Assembly: GCA_024277475.1 (NCBI GenBank)
Contig: JAJRVC010000375.1
Coordinates: 1-9,810, forward strand
Origin: Deltaproteobacteria bacterium
GTDB lineage: Bacteria; Desulfobacterota; Desulfobacteria; Desulfobacterales; JAFDCJ01
Direction: 5' to 3'
DNA length: 9,810 bases
Shown: one piece after another, positions 1-5,066 of the stretch
Numbering within the stretch: the first letter of the stretch is position 1
Layout: each line of letters opens with the position of its first letter
Notes under the pieces: generated by a model
The model's database searches: none
Told to the model about the DNA's origin: nothing
What the model saw: only the letters and a program-made list of their open reading frames with translations
Position numbers and translations under genes: made by a program

Positions 1-207
1 ACCCGGTTCATTTCGAGCTTTCCACGCATCTTCGATATCCATTTGTTCTTCAATTTCTTGCAGGAGCTTTAAATCCTCCATTGAAACAATCGCAGCAAGC
101 GCTTCGCCTCGTCTCGTCAATACGAAGGATTCTTTGCCGTATGCGACCCTGTTTATAATATTCGCAAATTTTTTTCTTGCATCCGCAGCCGAAATTTTGT
201 TTAACAT
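1..207 (-). CDS. Phd/YefM-type antitoxin, N-terminal part (runs off left edge)
   Basis: The frame opens at an ATG whose complement is at 205-207 and stays open for 69 codons to the window edge. It begins MLNKISAADARKKFANIINR and continues with a GKESFVLTRRGEALAAIVS segment. This is the Phd/YefM fold pattern: a short N-terminal strand, a helix (ADARKKFANIINRV), then the strand-turn-strand 'V-T-RRG---A-IVS', followed by a charged helix that normally leads to the toxin-binding tail. Members of this family neutralise a toxin, often a RelE/YoeB or Doc/PIN protein, and repress their own operon as DNA-binding dimers. The family is usually 75-95 residues, so only the toxin-binding C-terminus and the toxin should lie beyond the edge. 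TGTACA-like sites lie directly upstream. The family call is firm; the toxin partner cannot be seen. Confidence 0.85.
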   Translation of the reverse strand, partial: MLNKISAADARKKFANIINRVAYGKESFVLTRRGEALAAIVSMEDLKLLQEIEEQMDIEDAWKARNEPG

Positions 208-221
208 GACGCATCACCTTT

Positions 222-263
222 TGTACAATTTGTTTGTGGTGTAATAATCGTACATATAGTACA
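222..263 (-). promoter_or_regulatory. Candidate autorepressor operator of the antitoxin gene
   Basis: A perfect TGTACA palindrome, extended to TTGTACAA, lies at 221-228, about 15 bp before the antitoxin start. A second pair of GTAC cores stands at 250-253 and 259-262 (CGTACA and AGTACA). YefM antitoxins are known to recognise TGTACA-centred palindromes in their own promoter, so the placement suits an autoregulatory operator. The sites are read directly; binding is inferred from the family. Confidence 0.5.
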
Positions 264-313
264 GAAAACAAATAATTGTGTCAATAACGTATATCGTTTG
301 AAATAACAGTATC

Positions 314-373
314 TTATAACCATACTAATGCAGCCGAAACAAAAAGCCATGCGGCTGATTAGCGGCGTTAGGC
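314..373 (+). other. attC-like integron recombination site (candidate)
   Basis: The segment has the layout of an integron cassette attC site. On the left are TTATAAC (314-320, degenerate R'') and a short unpaired spacer. Then comes the arm AAT-g-CAGCCG (327-336), in which G330 has no partner. On the right are CGGCTG-ATT (352-360), a short unpaired spacer, and GTTAGGC (367-373), which fits the R' consensus GTTRRRY. From memory of the aadA1 attC, the arms there are GTTcAAGCCG and CGGCTTAAC, so the extrahelical base sits at the same position. Length (60 bp) and spacers (about 5-6 nt) are typical. Recombination would fall between G367 and T368, 32 bp before the DUF4160 start, as in a gene cassette. 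Weak points are the poor R'' box, the single copy and the absence of an integrase in the window. Confidence 0.5.
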
Positions 374-399
374 AATAAATCAAGAATAGGATGAAATAA

Positions 400-656
400 A
401 TGCCGACTATACTTGTGATATTAGGCTGGAGACTTCTTTCTACGCAAATGAAGGCAATGAACCCATTCACGTGCATTGCCGTAAAGGTGAGATGGAATGA
501 AAATATTGGTTGAATCGCGAAAATTTTGACCTTGACGAGGCATTTACATATAATTTGTCACCAAGAGACAAAAGACAGATTCGAAAAATTATTTATGAGC
601 ATTTTGAATATATTGAACAACAATGGGATGAATTTCAACGGAGACGCAAGCAATGA
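400..656 (+). pseudogene. DUF4160 family protein, broken by frameshift and in-frame stop
   Basis: From ATG 400 the frame reads MPTILVILGWRLL. It must then shift by one base in the CTTCTTTC stretch (436-440) to continue FYANEGNEPIHVHCRKGEME, stop TGA (498-500), and KYWLNRENFDLDEAFTYN...QWDEFQRRRKQ to TGA 654-656. The MPTI start, the YANE-xxEPIHVH block and the K-[YF]-WL block are the DUF4160 signature, and the total of about 85 residues is the normal family length. One missing base and one nonsense codon therefore disable an otherwise complete gene. DUF4160 genes commonly sit directly before DUF2442 genes, as here, and the pair is often listed as a putative toxin-antitoxin-like module. No function has been proven to my knowledge. 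A ribosome site (AGGA) lies near 388. Base composition is AT-rich like the rest of this segment. Confidence 0.8.
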
Positions 657-991
657 AAAAATACCATGATATCCGCAATCTTAAATTTAAGGATGGTTTC
701 CTCGTTATCACTATTGATGGGGAACCGAAAAGATTTCAATTAAAGGAAGTATCGCCTGTACTTGAGAAAGCTTCGGAGAAAGAAAGGAGTAATTTAGAAA
801 TTACTCCTTCGGGTTATGGGATACATTGGCCCTTATTGGATGAAGATATTTCTATAGATGCTTTACTTGGAATTGTTCATGCACCGCAGTGGAAGAAAGA
901 GATCGTCCAACAATGGCATGAAGATGGACGGGCTAATCTTGCGGCCCCGAAGAAAGGCAGTTTCCCTCTGCCGGGATGTTTTTCATACTGA
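653..991 (+). CDS. DUF2442 domain-containing protein
   Basis: A 112-residue protein whose ATG overlaps the stop of the DUF4160 reading frame (ATGA, 653-656), with GGAG at 640-643 as ribosome site. DUF2442 features are visible: an N-terminal beta segment (FLVITIDGEPKRFQL), the helix 'VSPVLEKASEKERSNLEI', and the hallmark 'TPSGYGIHWPLLDEDISIDALLG' at about residues 51-73. This small domain of unknown molecular role is typically paired with DUF4160, and the overlap points to translational coupling. The last 35 or so residues (from VHAPQWKKEI onward) go beyond the conserved core. They contain a short hairpin in the DNA (GGCAG at 956-960, CTGCC at 968-972), so the C-terminus may not be original. 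The gene is intact although its partner is broken. Confidence 0.8.
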   Translation: MKKYHDIRNLKFKDGFLVITIDGEPKRFQLKEVSPVLEKASEKERSNLEITPSGYGIHWPLLDEDISIDALLGIVHAPQWKKEIVQQWHEDGRANLAAPKKGSFPLPGCFSY

Positions 992-1114
992 CCGGGTTCC
1001 ATTCGCCCTCCACTTATGCTCGGCATAGTCCTTCTGTCAAGAGAAAGCCGACATTATATAACACCCATTAAATTATAACTTATGTATTTAGGACTTCTGT
1101 GATGTAAAGAAAAT

Positions 1115-1474
1115 ATGCCACGCAAAGCTCACATCGATGCTCCCGGAGCCCTGCATCCTATCATTGTTCGCGGAACCGAGCGTCGACGGATATTCTCAGA
1201 TGATCAGGACCGGGATAATTTTATTGAACGTCTGGGTGATATTGTAACCGAGACGAAGCCTTTTTGCTTTGCCTGGGCACTCATTCCCAATCATGTCCAT
1301 ATTCTATTACGAACCGGTCAGACTTCCCTGCCCACCGTCATGAGGCGTTTGCTTACCTGCTATGCGGTTTTGTATAAGGGCCTAAGCCTGCTTCACTCGG
1401 GCGTCAGCTCTCACCTTCCCTCTTGGGAACCGGCATGTCGCGGCCGAAAACCGCGAACCCCACGGTGCCGATGA
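1115..1474 (+). pseudogene. REP-associated tyrosine (Y1/HUH) transposase, C-terminally truncated
   Basis: The frame begins MPRKAHIDAPGALHPIIVRG and continues through the ERRRIFSDDQDRDNFIERLG block to WALIPNHVHILLRTG. The two histidines at residues 60 and 62 are the metal-binding HUH pair of Y1 (IS200/RAYT-like) transposases. Similarity runs through PTVMRRLLTCYAV and then stops near residue 88 (about 1380). The expected 'FNRRxxRxGxLFQNRYKS' stretch and the downstream helix with the catalytic tyrosine are missing. The remaining codons to the TGA at 1472-1474 simply read across the 3' end of the MFS gene on the other strand. Full-length relatives are roughly 200-330 residues. The product cannot be an active transposase, and the end of similarity marks a DNA rearrangement. 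Confidence 0.85.
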
Positions 1475-2666
1475 TCCCGAAAACAAACGCTGTGACAAGG
1501 TTGGTCTGCGGGCCAATTTGCCATAGAAAAGCGCCGCCCAGGGCGGCGACGGCAACAAAAACGTCCCGGATGAGGTAGTACAATCCGAACATGCCCGCCT
1601 TGCAGCTATCCGGGGATAAATCCATAATCAGCGCTTTACGGGTGGGCTCGCCGAACTCCTTGAGTCCCCGCAGGATGAAGGCCACGATCAGCCACTCAAG
1701 GGAACGGCTGTAGAAAAGCACCAGGGGGAACAGGGTGAAAAAGACAAATGTGATGAGCACGAAGGGCTTCTTGGTGCTGCGGTCGGCCAGGTAGGCAACC
1801 GGGATGTAAACCAGCACCGCCGTGGCCATCTCGATGGAGGTCAACAACCCGAATTGGACGGCCGATACCGGCTCTGCGATTACCTTCATGCACCAGACCA
1901 CCACAAAAGCGTAGGGAATCTGTTCGCAAAAACGGATCAGAATGTCGGTGACCAGAAGCCTTTTCATGGCTGGATTCATCAGTCGCAGAAGCTTCAGCGG
2001 GTTTTTCTCCGGCGTCAGGCCACAGACGTCCGTCGTGGATCCAGCCGCCGTCTTATCGTCTTCGATCATTCGCTGCTGCAGCACCAGCGCCACCGCGGCC
2101 ATGGCCAGAGCGGCCCCAAAGGCGAGACGAACCCCATCGCGTTCGCCCCATACGCCAATGAAGATTCCGCCGATCAAAGGCCCCAGGGCCATGGGAATGC
2201 GTCGTACCAGCGAGTGCATGCTGACGCCCATGGTACGCTTGCTTTGGGGCAGTACCCTGTAAATCAGGCTCATGCTGGCCGGAAGGGAAATGGCAGACCA
2301 GGAGATGAAGAGCACCGCACCGGCCAGCACCGCCTGCCAGGCCGGGATTAGAATCACCAGGGTGAAACCGGCCATGGCGACCAGGTTGAAGACCAGCAGG
2401 GACCGTCTGATACCGATGCGGTCGGACAGGTAGCCCCCTGGGAAGGAGTAAAGGGCCGACAGCAGATTGTCCATGGCCTGCAGAAGGCCGATGGCCATTG
2501 CGCCACCGCCCAGGGCCAGAATATAGATGGGCAGAAAGCGTTCGGCCATACGCTCGCCCATTCCCACCAGCACCACCATGGCCAGTACGCCGACGGTGTT
2601 GCGCTGTAAGCCGAGAAAGCCGGAGATCCGGGCGACGCGGGATGTTATGGTTTCATGAGATGCCAT
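1404..2666 (-). CDS. MFS transporter, last gene of a chrB operon
   Basis: A 420-residue polytopic membrane protein of the major facilitator superfamily, about 12 predicted membrane helices in two halves. The first half carries the loop 2-3 signature PGGYLSDRIGIRR (about residues 76-88); the second half carries the related AYLADRSTKKP in loop 8-9. A hydrophilic loop (IEDDKTAAGSTTDVCGL...) separates the halves. The stop codon of the chrB-C gene lies only 9 bp before the ATG, so it is co-transcribed with the two ChrB-family genes. In classical chromate loci the exporter is ChrA of the CHR family; here an MFS protein occupies that place, suggesting efflux of an oxyanion or other toxic compound. 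The substrate is inferred only from context. The 3' end abuts the truncated transposase and no obvious terminator follows. Confidence 0.85.
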   Translation of the reverse strand: MASHETITSRVARISGFLGLQRNTVGVLAMVVLVGMGERMAERFLPIYILALGGGAMAIGLLQAMDNLLSALYSFPGGYLSDRIGIRRSLLVFNLVAMAGFTLVILIPAWQAVLAGAVLFISWSAISLPASMSLIYRVLPQSKRTMGVSMHSLVRRIPMALGPLIGGIFIGVWGERDGVRLAFGAALAMAAVALVLQQRMIEDDKTAAGSTTDVCGLTPEKNPLKLLRLMNPAMKRLLVTDILIRFCEQIPYAFVVVWCMKVIAEPVSAVQFGLLTSIEMATAVLVYIPVAYLADRSTKKPFVLITFVFFTLFPLVLFYSRSLEWLIVAFILRGLKEFGEPTRKALIMDLSPDSCKAGMFGLYYLIRDVFVAVAALGGAFLWQIGPQTNLVTAFVFGIIGTVGFAVFGRDMPVPKREGES

Positions 2667-2675
2667 CTTTTTGTT

Positions 2676-3113
2676 CTACGCTTTGCTTCCGGCCACATCG
2701 AGCCGGCACCAGGCATACAGGGCGTCGTAGACCTCAAACTGTCCCGCTATGTTTTCCAGGTCGTCCGGATAGCGCAGGCTGTAGCCCACCGCGATGGCCT
2801 CGAAGCCGGCCGCCAGGGGTTCGGCATCCAGGCGATTCGTGTCTGCGGCATTGATGATTTTGGCCAGGCGCAGCAACGCCTTGTCGGTCAGTTCGTAATT
2901 CTCGATGATCACGTCAAAGGTACACAGACCCTCGCGATGGTGCAGTGCGGCCCCCGGGGTGTCAAAAGCGATGGCATCCTCCTTTTCGGCGACTTCCATC
3001 ACCTTGCTTTTGGGCACGAACAGGAATTCGGCATCCGAGTCGATGAACCGTGTGATCAGCCAGGGACAGGCCACGCGGTCGACGTGTACATGAGATCGGG
3101 TTATCCATTTCAT
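2676..3113 (-). CDS. ChrB C-terminal-domain protein (stand-alone)
   Basis: The chosen ATG (3111-3113) gives a 145-residue protein starting MKWITRSHVHVDRVACPWLI. An in-frame ATG five codons earlier (3126-3128) is unlikely because a strong GAGGAG ribosome site (3121-3126) would then lie inside the gene. The whole protein corresponds to the C-terminal domain of ChrB: VDRVACPWLITRFIDSDAEFLFV near the start, then 'IAFDTPGAALHHREGLCTFDVII' in the middle and YPDD/YDALYAWC near the end. ChrB is a chromate-responsive regulator in well-studied chromate loci; the role of the isolated C-terminal domain is not established. It lies 35 bp downstream of chrB (from chrB stop to this ATG) and 9 bp upstream of the MFS gene, and is a divergent paralogue of the chrB C-terminal half. 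Confidence 0.8.
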   Translation of the reverse strand: MKWITRSHVHVDRVACPWLITRFIDSDAEFLFVPKSKVMEVAEKEDAIAFDTPGAALHHREGLCTFDVIIENYELTDKALLRLAKIINAADTNRLDAEPLAAGFEAIAVGYSLRYPDDLENIAGQFEVYDALYAWCRLDVAGSKA

Positions 3114-3120
3114 TTTGGTT

Positions 3121-3126
3121 CTCCTC
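3121..3126 (-). promoter_or_regulatory. Ribosome binding site that fixes the chrB-C start
   Basis: GAGGAG stands 7 nt before the ATG at 3111-3113. The alternative upstream ATG (3126-3128) overlaps the first base of this motif and has no comparable site of its own, so the shorter start is preferred. Confidence 0.75.
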
Positions 3127-3148
3127 ATAATGGTTTATCTGTTAGGGT

Positions 3149-4042
3149 TCATTGCTTACAGGTGGCACATTCCCCCTTGAGTTGCTGAAAATAGGCGTAC
3201 AGGTTTTCAAACAAGCGAAATCCTTCCACCATGCGTTGGTCATCGTTTGGCTGGGCGACCACCAGCCCGGTCAAAAGAGCGTTGAAACCGTCGGTTTCGG
3301 GGTGATCGTATTTGGCGTCTTTCAGATCGATGTCATGAACCACTTCGGCCAGGAGGACAAGCGTCCGGTCGAGGAGCCGGAAGCGTTGGATCATGACCTC
3401 AAATGTGCATCGATCGCCTTCGTGGGTGTATTCTCCATCGAACATATCGAAACGAAGTTCATCCGGTTTGGGGATATATGTCGTTGCGTCGACGAATTTA
3501 AAAACCGCTGTACTGTCCACAAAACGCCGGATCAACCAGGTGCATGCAATGCGGTCGACAAAGAGGTTTTTTCGTGTCAGCCAGGTTTTTCCCTTTAGAT
3601 TGTCGAGTGAATCTTTAACGGCGGTCGCCGCCGATGACTGACCCACCAAACAGGTCGCCAGGGTTTTTATCAGGGTTTTTGCAGTCTCCCGCTCCGATGC
3701 GTGAAAAAAATCGATAGCCGCCACTTTATCCAGGCGGCTCTGCAATCTGGACACCAGTGCCGGTCCCTTTACCGCCGGGTCCTGGGGATCGTTCCGGCCG
3801 GAAGACCAGTCGGCAAGCAGGAGGCCGGCATCCTGGATGATCTTTTCGTAATCCGACTTACGAGCTTTTTGAAACAGGGCAACAACCTGCTCATCGGTCA
3901 GGCCTGCCACAAACCGTGCTGCGGAAATAGACCCATCCCCGCCACCCTCGACAATCTGCTTGAGCGTCCAGTTCAAATCCTCACGTGACTGTTCTGAAAA
4001 GGGCATGGCATAGACCGATTGCTTGATTGCCACTGCCCCCAC
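3149..4042 (-). CDS. chrB: ChrB-family chromate resistance/regulator protein; true start lies upstream
   Basis: With the first standard start codon (GTG, 4040-4042) the product is 297 residues. The N-terminal part (VGAVAIKQSVYAMP, then EDLNWTLKQIVEGGGDGSISAARF) matches the ChrB N-terminal domain. The C-terminal part has the ChrB C-domain blocks LFVDRIACTWLIRRFVDST, FDMFDGEYTHEGDRCTFEVM and a final 'RLFENLYAYFQQL'. ChrB proteins sense chromate and control chr operons. The GTG has no ribosome site, and the frame stays open and family-like for 25 more codons upstream, so this start probably truncates the protein. The gene heads a minus-strand operon with a ChrB-C paralogue and an MFS transporter; no chrA is present. 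Domain assignment is sure; what it senses here is inferred. Confidence 0.85.
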   Translation of the reverse strand: MGAVAIKQSVYAMPFSEQSREDLNWTLKQIVEGGGDGSISAARFVAGLTDEQVVALFQKARKSDYEKIIQDAGLLLADWSSGRNDPQDPAVKGPALVSRLQSRLDKVAAIDFFHASERETAKTLIKTLATCLVGQSSAATAVKDSLDNLKGKTWLTRKNLFVDRIACTWLIRRFVDSTAVFKFVDATTYIPKPDELRFDMFDGEYTHEGDRCTFEVMIQRFRLLDRTLVLLAEVVHDIDLKDAKYDHPETDGFNALLTGLVVAQPNDDQRMVEGFRLFENLYAYFQQLKGECATCKQ

Positions 4043-4145
4043 CTGCTGTAACCGCCGCCATATTTTTACTCTCAGGGCATTGGGTTTGGGAGGAATCTGG
4101 TGAATCAGAAGCAGCCATTTTTTTGGATCGATGTTTATCCGTCAA
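4043..4145 (-). other. Upstream coding extension of chrB with an A7 tract and no standard start in frame
   Basis: In the chrB frame the codons before the GTG read WLLLIHQIPPKPNALRVKIW then RRLQQ, the conserved ChrB N-terminus. The frame reaches a TGA (4142-4144) without any ATG, GTG or TTG. If one A is removed from the A7 run (complement of 4118-4124), the frame joins a TTG at 4143-4145. That gives an N-terminus MTDKHRSKK-WLLLIHQ preceded by a modest AGGT ribosome site, and a 331-residue protein of normal ChrB length. So this is a frameshift mutation, a sequencing error in a homopolymer, slippage at the A tract, or a non-standard start. Confidence 0.65.
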
Positions 4146-4153
4146 TTCTTGCT

Positions 4154-4165
4154 ACCTGACCAGGT
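4154..4165. promoter_or_regulatory. Short palindrome before chrB (possible operator)
   Basis: ACCTG-AC-CAGGT is a two-fold symmetric site with 5-bp arms. It lies between the terminator T tract and the probable chrB start and overlaps the candidate ribosome site. Its position would suit an operator or a small element affecting chrB translation. Nothing else supports it. Confidence 0.25.
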
Positions 4166-4205
4166 TAAAAAAACACAGGCCGATCTCATTTATGAGATCG
4201 GCCTG
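4163..4205 (-). terminator. Intrinsic terminator of the biotin-carrier gene
   Basis: Read on the minus strand, the arms CAGGCCGATCTCA and its exact complement (4176-4188 and 4193-4205) form a 13-bp GC-rich stem around a 4-nt loop. TG and seven T residues follow. The stem starts 43 bp after the stop of the biotin-carrier gene. On the plus strand no T run follows, so it works in one direction. It ends about 20-30 bp before the probable chrB start, which leaves little room for a separate chrB promoter downstream of it. Confidence 0.9.
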
Positions 4206-4247
4206 TTGGTCTGGAATAATGAATTGGAATATATTGATTTGATGGTT

Positions 4248-4463
4248 TTATTCGAGTACCATCAATACCTGATTCGTGGCAACTTTGTCATCAACGTTGA
4301 CTTTGATCTCTTTGACGGTTCCGGCTTCAGCCGACGGAATGGCGTTTTCCATCTTCATCGCTTCAAGGGTCAATACTTCCTGATATTCTAAAACCTCATC
4401 TCCTACATTCACCAGAATGTTGATAATTGTTCCCGGCATCGGCGCTACAATTTCTTTACTCAT
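4248..4463 (-). CDS. Biotin carboxyl carrier protein, minimal stand-alone biotinyl domain
   Basis: A 71-residue protein that is nothing but a biotinyl/lipoyl-like domain. It begins MSKEIVAPMPGTIINILVNV and has the biotinylation motif EAMKMEN with the acceptor lysine at position 37. It ends in the second half-hammerhead (AGTVKEIKVNVDDKVATNQV). Biotin ligase would attach biotin to Lys37, and the arm would carry carboxyl groups between the active sites of a biotin-dependent enzyme. Carrier subunits such as GcdC or MmdC usually have an extra N-terminal part with an Ala/Pro-rich linker and are about twice this length. Here the linker is absent. An AAGGAGG ribosome site (4473-4479) precedes the ATG by 9 nt. 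The gene is divergent from gcdA, the obvious partner, and is followed by a strong terminator, so it is transcribed alone. Confidence 0.92.
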   Translation of the reverse strand: MSKEIVAPMPGTIINILVNVGDEVLEYQEVLTLEAMKMENAIPSAEAGTVKEIKVNVDDKVATNQVLMVLE

Positions 4464-4499
4464 TCGTTCCTTCCTCCTTCAGTGTTGTATTGGGTTCAG

Positions 4500-4519
4500 C
4501 TGCTCAAAGAGCAGTTTTT
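4500..4519 (+). terminator. Small hairpin with T5 tail (plus strand), of unclear role
   Basis: CTGCTC-AAA-GAGCAG followed by TTTTT has the form of a short intrinsic terminator on the plus strand. No plus-strand gene ends here; the site lies in the leader of the minus-strand biotin-carrier gene. It may stop antisense transcription or be a leader hairpin. The stem is only 6 bp. Confidence 0.35.
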
Positions 4520-4794
4520 ATCAGACTTAATAACCTGCTTTGATACTTTAAGGGGAATTGAATGTCAAGCTCAAAGGTAAATATTTCCGTAACCTTTCAC
4601 AGGTTCGGCTCGCCCTGGCCTCCGGCTCGTAGCTTAAGTTTCGGAGAGTCTACGCCTTGGAGAGTGCAACTTATAAAATCATCTTTCGGCCCATGTCAGG
4701 TCCCCAAATATTGGCCAATTGGGCTCTAAATTTTGGATTAGGCCGGCAAAGCTTAATTTTCCTGAAATTACTTTCAAAGAATCGAGCTTATATC

Positions 4795-4823
4795 TTGACG
4801 TACGACCTATGTTTATATATGTA
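4795..4823 (+). promoter_or_regulatory. Candidate sigma-70 promoter for gcdA
   Basis: TTGACG (4795-4800) is followed after 17 bp by TATGTA (4818-4823). A better -10 box alone, TATAAT, stands at 4857-4862 but lacks a good -35 box. Either would leave a leader of roughly 200-240 nt before gcdA. The call rests on sequence match only. Confidence 0.35.
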
Positions 4824-5066
4824 ATACTGTTCTACTGTCTCAATTTTTTTAAAGTATATAATTTGTGATAAATTCAGCAGTTAGGCGCCGGATGGCCGTT
4901 CCTTCGTCATTGGGCACGGACATTCGGTAAATAAAAGAGAGGCCTTAAAAAAATATTCACTTTTGTTCCAGTTCGAAAAGACGATCCCCACAGGCAGAGA
5001 AGCTGAGACGGGATCCGGACAAAACAAGATATTTTACCAAAGGTCTCACAGACTTGGAGGAGAAAC

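Larger units (their letters stand above)
4464..5066. other. Non-coding region between the divergent biotin-carrier and gcdA genes
   Basis: About 600 bp without a convincing gene on either strand. It must hold the promoters of both flanking genes. Visible items are a hairpin with a T5 tail near 4500-4519, an inverted repeat AAAGGT/ACCTTT (4573-4578, 4592-4597), and two CGGCTCG copies (4606-4612, 4623-4629). There is also a TTGGCCAA palindrome (4711-4718), promoter-like boxes near 4795-4862 and, at the right end, the gcdA ribosome site. The stretch from about 4680 to 4865 is AT-rich. I recognise no riboswitch or RNA gene. Confidence 0.6.

Noticed and set aside
498..500. In-frame TGA in the DUF4160 gene as a selenocysteine codon
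   Set aside because: A separate one-base deletion breaks the same gene upstream, and the sequence after the TGA shows no convincing SECIS hairpin; decay explains both lesions.
956..991. Terminator at the end of DUF2442 (GGCAG/CTGCC stem, later T5)
   Set aside because: The stem is only 5 bp and six bases separate it from the T run, which lies inside the coding region.
1019..1052. TCGGC/GCCGA inverted repeat before the transposase as a REP element
   Set aside because: Arms of only 5 bp with a long mismatched interior; no second copy after the transposase.
1854..2351. 165-codon plus-strand frame
   Set aside because: Antisense to the MFS gene, rich in Gln/His/Arg as expected of a GC-rich shadow frame.
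2655..3188. 177-codon open frame on the plus strand
   Set aside because: It is antisense to the chrB-C gene and chrB end and mirrors their conserved codons; no family features.
4880..4886. A second GTTAGGC as another attC R' box
   Set aside because: No paired L boxes or matching R'' can be drawn around it, so it is taken as chance.
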